Assembly (NCBI RefSeq): GCF_032921865.1
Contig: NZ_CP136684.1
Span: 478,501 to 542,500 of the forward strand
Origin: Thalassospira lucentensis
GTDB lineage: Bacteria > Pseudomonadota > Alphaproteobacteria > Rhodospirillales > Thalassospiraceae
Direction: 5' to 3'
Length of the DNA: 64,000 bases
The notes beneath the pieces were generated by a model. That model was not told where the DNA came from. It worked only from the letters and a program-made list of their open reading frames with translations, and did no database searches. Position numbers and translations under genes: made by a program. This document shows positions 35,619 through 43,386 of the stretch, piece after piece. Position 1 is the first letter of the stretch; every line of letters starts with the position of its first letter.

Positions 35619-36572
35619 TCAGACGCCAAGTGCATCCTTGACCGCGGCCAGCCCGTCGCCGCCATCCTTGGTCGTAACGCCTTCAAGCCACGCATCAAGA
35701 ACCGACGGGTCTTCTTTCAGAAGCTTGGTCGCGGCATCATTGGGCGCCATGCCATCATTGATGATCATCCCCATCATGGTGTTTTCCATATCAAGGGTGA
35801 AGCTGACATTATCAAGCAGCTTGCCGACATTCGGGCAGGCCTTGGCAAAGTCACCGCGCACCAGCGTATAGACATCCGCCCCGCCGTAATTCGGGCCGAA
35901 ATATTCATCCCCGCCTTCAAGATAGGTCAGGTCGAACTGGTTGTTCATCGGGTGCGGTGCCCATGCCAGGAACACGATCCAGTCTTCGCCGCGTTCAAGG
36001 CGCTTGGCCTGTGCCAGCATCGCCTGTTCGCTGCTTTCGACAAGTTCCCAGCCCTCAAGACCGAAATCACCGGAATCGATCATTTTCTGGATCAGCTGGT
36101 TGGCCGGTGCGCCCGGCTCGATGCCGTAAATCTTGTGATCGAACTCTTCACCATGCGCGCCCAGATCGGCAAAGCTTTTGATCCCCGCCGCCGCAACATA
36201 TTCCGGCACCGCAAGCGTGAATTTCGCCCCCTTCAGGTTCACGCCAAGATTTTCAATGCCGCCCTTTTCATTGGCCGCATCAACAAATTTCTGCTGGGCC
36301 GGCATCCAGTTGCCCTGAAACACGTCGACTTCCCCGGCACCCAGCATTTCAAAGGTCACCGGCACGGAAATGGTTTCGACTTTCTGCTGATAGCCCAAGG
36401 CTTCAAGCACCACACCGGTCAGCGCATTGGTCGATGTGATGTCGGTCCATTGCGGGTCGGAAAACACCACGGTATCGCAGGCGGCATCTGCAGCCCTTGC
36501 CGGCGTCGTCTGGCCAAACCCGGCCAGTGCAACACCGATTGCCATCATCCCCAAAAGTCCTGTTTTTTTCAT
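35619..36572 (-). CDS. choX: Choline-binding ABC transporter periplasmic protein
   Basis: The 317-residue protein has a signal peptide ending near Ala-Arg-Ala-Ala. It belongs to the OpuAC/ProX type and looks like ChoX: FSDPQWTDITSTNALTGVVLEALGY, then VDVFQGNWMPAQ, YGIEPGAPANQLIQKMID, and FLAWAPHPMNNQFDLTYLEGGD with the aromatic residues that box the trimethylammonium group. It follows betC by 41 bases. The matching permease and ATPase genes (choV, choW) are not next to it, so it may share a transporter encoded elsewhere. Confidence 0.9.
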   Translation of the reverse strand: MKKTGLLGMMAIGVALAGFGQTTPARAADAACDTVVFSDPQWTDITSTNALTGVVLEALGYQQKVETISVPVTFEMLGAGEVDVFQGNWMPAQQKFVDAANEKGGIENLGVNLKGAKFTLAVPEYVAAAGIKSFADLGAHGEEFDHKIYGIEPGAPANQLIQKMIDSGDFGLEGWELVESSEQAMLAQAKRLERGEDWIVFLAWAPHPMNNQFDLTYLEGGDEYFGPNYGGADVYTLVRGDFAKACPNVGKLLDNVSFTLDMENTMMGMIINDGMAPNDAATKLLKEDPSVLDAWLEGVTTKDGGDGLAAVKDALGV

Positions 36573-36613
36573 TTTTTGCCTCCTTCTGATTGGTTAATTG
36601 CTGTTCCGGCCGT

Positions 36614-38155
36614 TCATTCCCCTGCCGCCGGAACCGTCAGACGCGCGTCAAGTTCAACGTCATCAAGATCAAGATGATTGCGCATATACATGGTCGAACT
36701 ATCGCGTTTTGGCTGATGATCCCACGGTGTAACCCGCCCTTGTGTCAGGGCTTCATAAACCAGCTTGCGGCGTTTCTGGCTGTGGATGACGCGTTCGCGG
36801 AACGCATCCAGATCCCAGTTTTCCGCAAGTTCGGCACGAAACGCATCGCGGATTTCGCCATGTGCCGGATCATTGATCAGGTCGTGCACTTCATCGGGAT
36901 CGCTTTCAAGGTCATAAAGCATATCGGGATCAATCCCCGATGCGATGTATTTATAGGCCCCGCGCCGGATCATGATGATCGGGGACAACGCCCCCTCGCC
37001 GCAATATTCGCCGATCACCTCGTCATGGCCGCCGGTGCCCTGCATGTGCGGCACAAGGCTTCTGCCATCAATCGGCCCGGCCAGCGCCCCCGCCGCATCA
37101 TCCCCGGCAAGCTCGCGCAATGTCGGCAGGATATCGATCAGAGATACCGATTGCGAAACGCGTTTCTGCCCCTTTGCCCCCGGAAAGGCAAAGAACATCG
37201 GCACCCGGGCGCTCGGTTCAAACCACGACATTTTGTACCACATGCCGCGTTCGCCCAGCATGTCGCCATGATCACCGCTAAACACGATCAGGGTATTGTT
37301 GTCCATGCCGGTTTCGCGCAGGGTCTGCATCAGCGACCCGACCAGACTGTCGACATAACTGATCGACGCATAATAGGCACGGCGCGCCTGAAGGATTTCG
37401 TCATCGGTAACCGGCTGTTCATCAAGATTATAGACATGACGCAAACGCCGTGAATGCGGATCAAGTTCCGCATCGTCGATCTTGACCCGCACCGGATCGA
37501 TTTCCACCCCGTCATAAAGGTCCCAGAATTCCGGACGCGCATTATAGGGATCATGCGGATGGGTAAAGGATACCGTCAGGAAAAACGGACGGTCATCGTG
37601 TTTCTTCTGGCGCGCGACATCATAAAGGTAACGCTTCGCCTCGAACGCGGTTTCGTCATCGAAATCAAGCTGGTTGGAACGGTAAACCGGCCCTGCCTGC
37701 GTGACCGACCCCATATTGTGATACCAGCTTGGCCGGTCTTCGAAATTGTCCCAGTCGCAATACCAGCCGTAATCCGCCGGATAGATATCCGATGTCAGGC
37801 GATCCTCGTAACCGTGAAGCTGATCGGCACCGCAAAAATGCATCTTGCCCGAAAGGGCGGTGCGATATCCGGCGCGGCGCAGGTAATGCGCCACCGTCGG
37901 AATATCGGACGGCAGGTCGGATGCGTTGTCATAAGCCTCGATCCGGCCGGGCAATTGCCCGGTCATCAGGCAAAAGCGCGACGGCGCGCAAAGCGGGCTG
38001 TTGGTATAGGCGGAATCAAAGACCACCGCATTTTCACACAGCGCATCGATGTTGGGCGTTTTGACCACCTCATGACCATAAACCGGCAGACACCGCGCGG
38101 CCAACTGGTCGGCCATGACAAACAGAATATTCATCGGTTTTGAGGCCTTCGGCAC
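36614..38155 (-). CDS. betC: Choline-sulfatase
   Basis: BetC hydrolyses choline-O-sulfate to choline and sulfate. The 513-residue protein has the metal aspartate in ILFVMADQ, the formylglycine site LCAPSR with Cys56 (C-x-P-S-R), the LSGKMHFCG segment, and FSGDHGDMLGERGMW. The C-terminal region has the choline-sulfatase features of a tetramerising tail. The GTG at 38155 is preferred because AAGGGG precedes it; an ATG at 38134 is the alternative. It is the first gene of the betC-choX unit, divergent from a LysR-type gene. Confidence 0.93.
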   Translation of the reverse strand: MPKASKPMNILFVMADQLAARCLPVYGHEVVKTPNIDALCENAVVFDSAYTNSPLCAPSRFCLMTGQLPGRIEAYDNASDLPSDIPTVAHYLRRAGYRTALSGKMHFCGADQLHGYEDRLTSDIYPADYGWYCDWDNFEDRPSWYHNMGSVTQAGPVYRSNQLDFDDETAFEAKRYLYDVARQKKHDDRPFFLTVSFTHPHDPYNARPEFWDLYDGVEIDPVRVKIDDAELDPHSRRLRHVYNLDEQPVTDDEILQARRAYYASISYVDSLVGSLMQTLRETGMDNNTLIVFSGDHGDMLGERGMWYKMSWFEPSARVPMFFAFPGAKGQKRVSQSVSLIDILPTLRELAGDDAAGALAGPIDGRSLVPHMQGTGGHDEVIGEYCGEGALSPIIMIRRGAYKYIASGIDPDMLYDLESDPDEVHDLINDPAHGEIRDAFRAELAENWDLDAFRERVIHSQKRRKLVYEALTQGRVTPWDHQPKRDSSTMYMRNHLDLDDVELDARLTVPAAGE

Positions 38156-38222
38156 CGCTAACCCCCTTTGCTATTCACCTACATGATGTCTTTCGCAAAC
38201 CGGCCGGATGCGAAAATAACTG

Positions 38223-38237
38223 GAAACCATATGTTTC
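38223..38237. promoter_or_regulatory. Candidate LysR operator between betC and the regulator gene
   Basis: The inverted repeat GAAAC-CATAT-GTTTC lies 68 bases upstream of the betC start codon and 64 bases upstream of the LysR-type start codon. Its position in the divergent gap suits a LysR-family site, though it does not follow a strict T-N11-A form. Confidence 0.35.
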
Positions 38238-38300
38238 ATGTTTATCCGGGGGTTGTGAAGGCCGCTTGCATCGATCATTGGTATCAATATAATTCATGTC

Positions 38301-39233
38301 ATGAAATTTCATCACATCCCGTCGCCGCATGCCCTGATCGCATTCGAAGCCGCCGCCCGCCGCGCCAGCTTCACCGCCGCCGCGCGTGAACTCGGTGTGG
38401 GCCAGCCCGCCGTCAGCCACCAGATCACCGCCCTTGAGGAACAGCTTGGCCAACCGCTGTTTCGCCGCAAGCATCGCGGTGTGTCACTGACGCGCGCCGG
38501 GCAGGAATTGTTTGATTGCATTTCGGTGGCATTCGGTCAGATCGACCGCACGGTGGAACGGATCAAAACCAGGCGGTCCGCCCGGCTCAGTGTCGGCACC
38601 GATTTCGCCTTTGCGTCCTTCATCCTGATGCCGCATCTTCCGGAATTCATTGCCCGCCATCCCGATATCGAGGTCAATGTCGTCACCAACCAGACCGGGC
38701 ATTTCGCCGCCGATCAGAATATCGATATCGAAATCTCGTTCGGGAACTGCCACCCCGAAGACGTGATGCTGATCCCCGAACAGGTCACCCCGGTTTGCAG
38801 CCCGGCGTTCCTTGAGGCCCGCGGTCATCCGAAAAACATCGCCGACCTGCGGCATTATCCGCTGATCCATCTGGATGATGAAATCGATCATCGCTGGTTT
38901 AACTGGGAAAGCTGGCTGCGCACCGCCGGGGTTCGGGAAACCGGGCGGCTTTACGGCCACCGGTTCAACACCTATCTGCTCGTCCTTTCGGCCACCCTGT
39001 CCGGACAGGGGGTGGCCCTTGGCTGGACCGCCCTTTTGCAGCAGCACCTGAAAACCGGGCAGCTCGTCACCCTTGGCGATGTGACACTGGGATCGGACCG
39101 CGGATATGTCCTGTCCTGCCGGTCAAACACCCACCGGCAGGAACAGATCAACGCGTTTCTCGGCTGGGCCCGCGATCTGGTCGCGCAAAACCCCAAACCC
39201 GGAACAGACAAAACCCCGGCCATCGCGTCCTGA
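38301..39233 (+). CDS. LysR-family regulator of choline sulfate use (BetR-like)
   Basis: The 310-residue protein has the LysR helix-turn-helix (ALIAFEAAARRASFTAAARELGVGQPAVSHQITALEEQLG) and an effector-binding domain (RLSVGTDFAFASFILMPHLPEFIARHPDIEVNVVTNQTG). It is transcribed away from betC-choX, the arrangement known for the choline-sulfate utilisation regulator of rhizobia and relatives. It probably activates betC when choline sulfate or choline is present. The function is inferred from the context. Confidence 0.9.
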   Translation: MKFHHIPSPHALIAFEAAARRASFTAAARELGVGQPAVSHQITALEEQLGQPLFRRKHRGVSLTRAGQELFDCISVAFGQIDRTVERIKTRRSARLSVGTDFAFASFILMPHLPEFIARHPDIEVNVVTNQTGHFAADQNIDIEISFGNCHPEDVMLIPEQVTPVCSPAFLEARGHPKNIADLRHYPLIHLDDEIDHRWFNWESWLRTAGVRETGRLYGHRFNTYLLVLSATLSGQGVALGWTALLQQHLKTGQLVTLGDVTLGSDRGYVLSCRSNTHRQEQINAFLGWARDLVAQNPKPGTDKTPAIAS

Positions 39234-39270
39234 GGGCCGCGATCCTCAAGCCGGGCTTCCGCCCCGGTCC

Positions 39271-39978
39271 CTAACCCTTGTTGCGATCCTGCGGCAGGGC
39301 CGCGGCAATCCGGTCCGCCAGCCGCGCAAATGGCAATGTCTGCAACCAGACCGTCCCCGGCCCTTCAAGGGTCGTGACAAAAAGCCCCTCGCCGCCAAAC
39401 AGCGCATTGGTAAAGCCGCCAATGAATTTGATCGAATAATCGACCGATGGCGTCATCGCGACAAGTGTCCCGGTATCCACACGCAATGTCTGGCCCGCCT
39501 GCAAATCCTTGCGGATGATCGTGCCACCCGCATGCACAAACGCCAGCCCGTCGCCGCGCAACCGCTGCAGGATAAAGCCCTCGCCGCCAAACAAACCGGC
39601 ACCGAGTTTCTTGGAGAATGCGATATCGATATCAATGCCCGATGCCGCGCACAAAAACGCATCCTTCTGGCAAATGATCTCGCCCCCCAGTTCCGGCAAA
39701 TTCATCGGCACCACCTTGCCCGGATAGGGCGCGGCAAAGGCGACATGCCCCTTGCCCGATCCTTCATGGACGAAACTGGTGATAAAGAACCCCTCGCCGG
39801 TCAGCATCCGTTTGAAGCCTGAAAAAATCCCGCCGCCCGTGCCGGTCTGCATGGCAATGCCGTCCGACATATACATCATCGCCCCGGCTTCGGCCCGCAC
39901 GCCCTCGCCCGGATCAAGTTCGATCTCGACAAGCTGCATTTCCTCGCCATGGATTTTGTAGTCGATCACGTCTGCCAT
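39271..39978 (-). CDS. AIM24 / TIGR00266-family protein, 235 aa
   Basis: The sequence opens ADVIDYKIHGEEMQLVEIELDPGEGVRAEAGAMMYM and contains the glycine-rich GGGIFSGFKRMLTGEGFFITSF and LFGGEGFILQRLRGDG repeats that define this tryptophan-RNA-attenuator-like beta fold. It is soluble and has no signal peptide. The family includes mitochondrial AIM24, needed for inner-membrane organisation; the bacterial role is unknown. It converges with the LysR-type gene and has no operon partner. Confidence 0.92.
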   Translation of the reverse strand: MADVIDYKIHGEEMQLVEIELDPGEGVRAEAGAMMYMSDGIAMQTGTGGGIFSGFKRMLTGEGFFITSFVHEGSGKGHVAFAAPYPGKVVPMNLPELGGEIICQKDAFLCAASGIDIDIAFSKKLGAGLFGGEGFILQRLRGDGLAFVHAGGTIIRKDLQAGQTLRVDTGTLVAMTPSVDYSIKFIGGFTNALFGGEGLFVTTLEGPGTVWLQTLPFARLADRIAAALPQDRNKG

Positions 39979-40137
39979 TTGGGCGTCTCCATCTTCGGGC
40001 TTTGGTTAAATCCATCGTCATTGATCAAGTTCAGCACGACCACCCCCTGATCGCAACCAAAAGGGGCGAAATTTCGTCTCCTGTCATCGCAACAACACCA
40101 AGCACTTGTAAAAACACCCAAATCGCACGAGGATGAG

Positions 40138-41586
40138 GTGATCAAGGGCAAGCCGGAGCACCCGGTGAATACCAGATCAGGGTCAAGGCATTTTCATCGC
40201 GTTTTCTGGCTGCTGCCACTTCTGGCCGCAATCCTGTCTTCCTGCGCGCCGCGCGATCCCTATCAGTTCAATATCTGCCGCCTGGCCCTGCCGGGGATCG
40301 AGGATGAAGACAAACAGATCCGCCTTGTCACCCGGTTTGACGAAACCTCTGACGGCAATCAGATCACCCTGCGTTACCAGTTGCTTGAACCGGGCGAAAT
40401 CCCCCTGCCCTCGACCGAAACCCACGCCATTACGTGTCATTTCGAAGCAGCGACCAAGCCCAACACGCCAACCAACCTTTATGCGATTGAAACAACCCGC
40501 CTTGGCCCGGTGTCGGACGCGCATATGGCCCTGCTGAAACGGTTCTGGATTGACCGGGTCGGGCGCACCGCACTCGAAAGCTATATCGATCCCGAAAGCC
40601 ACGGCCTGCGCGCCGATGTGCCCGATATCGGGTTGCCTGCGGCCTATGCCACCCAACTGGTGCTAAGCGGCCTTGCGCGCGGTGCGATCTATGGCCTGCT
40701 CGCACTTTCGTTTACCCTGATCTATGGCCTGATCGGGCGTATCAATCTTGCCTTTGGCGAGGTGGTGATGACGGCCGCCCTTGGCACCATCATCACAAGC
40801 CTGTGGATATCAGGTATGGTCGGCTGGCTGATCCCGGTGATGGTGGTCGGATCGGTCGCGATGGCATCCTTTGTCGGATCGGGGTTAAGCCACCTGACAT
40901 GGCGCAATGTCTTTGGCCCGCTGGGCCGCCGTGCTGCTGGCGGGCGGGCGATGATTGTCGCGTCCCTTGGTTGCGTTCTGGTCATTCAGGAATTTATCCG
41001 GATTGTCATATCGGCACGCAATTTCAACCTGCCGCCGATCTGGCAGTTTTCCGTACCGCTTTTGCGCGGCGATCATTTCGTCGTGCGCCTGCACGGGTTC
41101 GATATGCTGGCCATTGGCGGGGCGGTTATGGTTGCGGGCATTCTGGTCTGGATCATGGGCAAAACCGCCTTTGGCCGGAACTGGCGCGCGATCAGCCAGG
41201 ATCGTCTGGGGGCGGCCCTTTGCGGGGTGTCTCTTTCGCGCACTGAATCCCAATCCTTTGTTCTGGCAGGATTTTTATGCGGATTAACCGGCGCAATGTT
41301 GGCCCTTCGTTATGGTGTCATTAATTTTCACAGTGGTACGCTTTTCGGGTTCAAGGCACTGACTGCCGCCATCCTTGGGGGAATAGGACGGATGCGCGGT
41401 GCGTGGCTGGGCGGGTTAATGATCGGTTTGACCGAAACGTTATGGTCGGGATATTTCGGCGGGGCCTATCGCGATGTGGCGGTTTTCGGGCTTCTGGCGG
41501 CGATCCTCGTCCTGCGCCCTCAGGGGCTTTTGGGGATAAATGACAGTCATGACAGCTTGTTCTCCGCACGGAACGGACAAATATGA
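40138..41586 (+). CDS. LivH-type ABC permease with lipoprotein-like N-terminal extension, 482 aa
   Basis: The GTG start at 40138 is supported by GAGG five bases before it. Residues 21-36 form a hydrophobic segment ending in a lipobox-like Leu-Ser-Ser-Cys (Cys36). A soluble, presumably periplasmic region of about 130 residues follows. From about residue 168 the protein is a branched-chain amino acid permease of the LivH family (LSGLARGAIYGLLALSFTLIYGLIGRINLAFGEVVM) with about eight membrane segments. No livM, livG, livF or binding protein is nearby. The start of the next frame overlaps the end of this gene, although the diguanylate cyclase's preferred start lies 91 bases after the stop codon. 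Confidence 0.85.
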   Translation: MIKGKPEHPVNTRSGSRHFHRVFWLLPLLAAILSSCAPRDPYQFNICRLALPGIEDEDKQIRLVTRFDETSDGNQITLRYQLLEPGEIPLPSTETHAITCHFEAATKPNTPTNLYAIETTRLGPVSDAHMALLKRFWIDRVGRTALESYIDPESHGLRADVPDIGLPAAYATQLVLSGLARGAIYGLLALSFTLIYGLIGRINLAFGEVVMTAALGTIITSLWISGMVGWLIPVMVVGSVAMASFVGSGLSHLTWRNVFGPLGRRAAGGRAMIVASLGCVLVIQEFIRIVISARNFNLPPIWQFSVPLLRGDHFVVRLHGFDMLAIGGAVMVAGILVWIMGKTAFGRNWRAISQDRLGAALCGVSLSRTESQSFVLAGFLCGLTGAMLALRYGVINFHSGTLFGFKALTAAILGGIGRMRGAWLGGLMIGLTETLWSGYFGGAYRDVAVFGLLAAILVLRPQGLLGINDSHDSLFSARNGQI

Positions 41587-41677
41587 AAAGAACGGACCCC
41601 TGAAACGTCTGGTCACGTCACTTGGCGCACAAAGACCGGCACCATCAGGGAAATGGAGGGACCGGGAACGTCAGGAT

Positions 41678-42676
41678 ATGGTGCAGTTCAAGACCCGCGA
41701 CTGGCTTGTCGATGACGAGGCCATCGCGCCGTCACTCGACAAGTGGCAGCGTGCGGTCGATCTGATGACCGAACTTCTGGGTGCTACCGCCGGTTTCGTG
41801 GTCGAATATAATGACCGGATCGGTTACCGGTCCGTCGTCACCAGTCAGAACAACACCAATCCCTATGCCGGGTGCAAAACCTCGATCACCGGGCTTGATA
41901 CCAATATTTTCTGCCGGCAGGTCATCGCACAAAGCGACACCTTCTATGAACCGGACGCGCGCGGCAAACCCGAATGGGCCGACAACCCCGAACTGACCGA
42001 AGACGGTTTCTGTTCCTATTTCGGGGTGCCGGTGACCTGGTCGAACGGCACGATATTTGGCACGATCTGCGTGTTTGACCGTGAACCGACGCGATATTCC
42101 GACACGCTGCAAAAACTGATCGAAACCATCCGAGATCTGATCGAAGCCGACCTTCGGCTCTATGAACAGTTCCAGATCATGCGCAGCATCTCGCTGTCCG
42201 ATCAGTTGACCGGGCTTAACAACCGCGCCGGGTTTGAAATGCTGGCCCAGCAGAAAATCCGCATCGCCAAACGCTATCACCACCATATCGGCCTGATCTT
42301 CATTGATCTTGATGACATGAAACACTGGAATGATGATTACGGCCATGCGGCGGGGGACGCGGCACTCAAGGCCGTCGGGGCCGCCATCACCGCCAGCATT
42401 CGCGAGGTTGATATTTGCGGGCGGATCGGCGGCGATGAATTTGCCATTCTGGGCTATGTGCGCAATCGCGGCGATCTGACCACCATCATCACCCGTATCC
42501 GCAATGCGCTTCTGGCGGTCAAACTGACCGTGGCCGCCTCGAAAAAGCCGATCCACGAAACCCCGAAAATAAGTGCCGGGGCGGCTGTGTTTTTCGAACC
42601 GGTCAAGGAAAACCTCGAAACCATGATGGATATGGCCGATCAGGAAATGTATCGCGACAAAAACCGCAAACGATAG
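41678..42676 (+). CDS. GAF-GGDEF diguanylate cyclase, 332 aa
   Basis: The ATG at 41678 (MVQFKTRDW) has an AGGA site just before it; an earlier ATG at 41540 would overlap the permease gene. Residues 20-160 form a GAF-type sensor with conserved FCRQVI, FCSYFGVPVTW and GTICVFD sequences. The GGDEF domain follows, with FIDLDDMKHWNDDYGHAAGD and an intact active site Gly251-Gly-Asp-Glu-Phe255. The inhibitory I-site Arg242-x-x-Asp245 is exactly five residues before it. The protein should make cyclic di-GMP and be product-inhibited. It is cytoplasmic and probably cotranscribed with the permease. Confidence 0.92.
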   Translation: MVQFKTRDWLVDDEAIAPSLDKWQRAVDLMTELLGATAGFVVEYNDRIGYRSVVTSQNNTNPYAGCKTSITGLDTNIFCRQVIAQSDTFYEPDARGKPEWADNPELTEDGFCSYFGVPVTWSNGTIFGTICVFDREPTRYSDTLQKLIETIRDLIEADLRLYEQFQIMRSISLSDQLTGLNNRAGFEMLAQQKIRIAKRYHHHIGLIFIDLDDMKHWNDDYGHAAGDAALKAVGAAITASIREVDICGRIGGDEFAILGYVRNRGDLTTIITRIRNALLAVKLTVAASKKPIHETPKISAGAAVFFEPVKENLETMMDMADQEMYRDKNRKR

Positions 42677-42903
42677 CACGGCGGCCCGCCTGTCTCCCCC
42701 CGGACTGTCTGGCTGCCTGCCCCTGCTTTTACGCGGTGATATACGGCAATCCACCATTAAAACGTGTGCTTTATTCTCAAAACACACCAAAGCAGGAAGT
42801 GACATCCGGTCAGGTCGATGCTATGACGCCCCCGAAAAACATATGACGCCCTGATCGCCTCGGCGATCCGATACCCAACAAGAAAAAGACAACGAGCGCC
42901 AGA

Positions 42904-43380
42904 ATGCAGATCCGCAAAGGCACTGCCAACGACCTTCCCTTCATCCGCGACCTGACCAAGCGCGCAACGGATTCAACCTATTTCATCGAAGGCATGGGCG
43001 ATGCGGCCACCGCGACCGTTGCCCGCTATGTCGATATGTCGACCGGCGTGTTTGAAAACGCGCTTGCAAGCGACAATCACAGCGTCATCGTCACGACCCA
43101 GGGCGATGACCTGCTGGGCTATGTCATCGTCATTCATGACAATCCCGAAATCGACTGGATCATGGTCGACCCGGCCGCCCACGGACTGGGTGCGGGCAAG
43201 GCATTGATGATCGCCGCCCTCGATGCACTGGCCGAACGCAAACCGCATGCAACCGTCAGGCTTTCGGTCGTCGCGCACAACGAACGCGCCAAGGCGTTCT
43301 ACCGCAAATTCGGCTTCCTCGTCACCGGCCCGATCCCGGGCCGCGACATCCCGACCGTGGAGATGCAGCGGGCGGCTTGA
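42904..43380 (+). CDS. GNAT-family N-acetyltransferase, 158 aa
   Basis: The protein fits the single-domain GNAT fold: an N-terminal IRKGTANDLPFIRDLT strand-helix, a central IDWIMVDPAAHGLGAGKALMIAAL acetyl-CoA loop (R/Q-x-x-G-x-G/A type, here His-Gly-Leu-Gly-Ala-Gly), and the C-terminal NERAKAFYRKFGFLVTGPI motif. The acceptor is unknown. It stands alone on the plus strand. Its stop codon is six bases from the end of the convergent AT-rich islet, so it marks the left edge of the acquired DNA. No terminator separates the two. Confidence 0.9.
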   Translation: MQIRKGTANDLPFIRDLTKRATDSTYFIEGMGDAATATVARYVDMSTGVFENALASDNHSVIVTTQGDDLLGYVIVIHDNPEIDWIMVDPAAHGLGAGKALMIAALDALAERKPHATVRLSVVAHNERAKAFYRKFGFLVTGPIPGRDIPTVEMQRAA

Positions 43381-43386
43381 TTCTAG

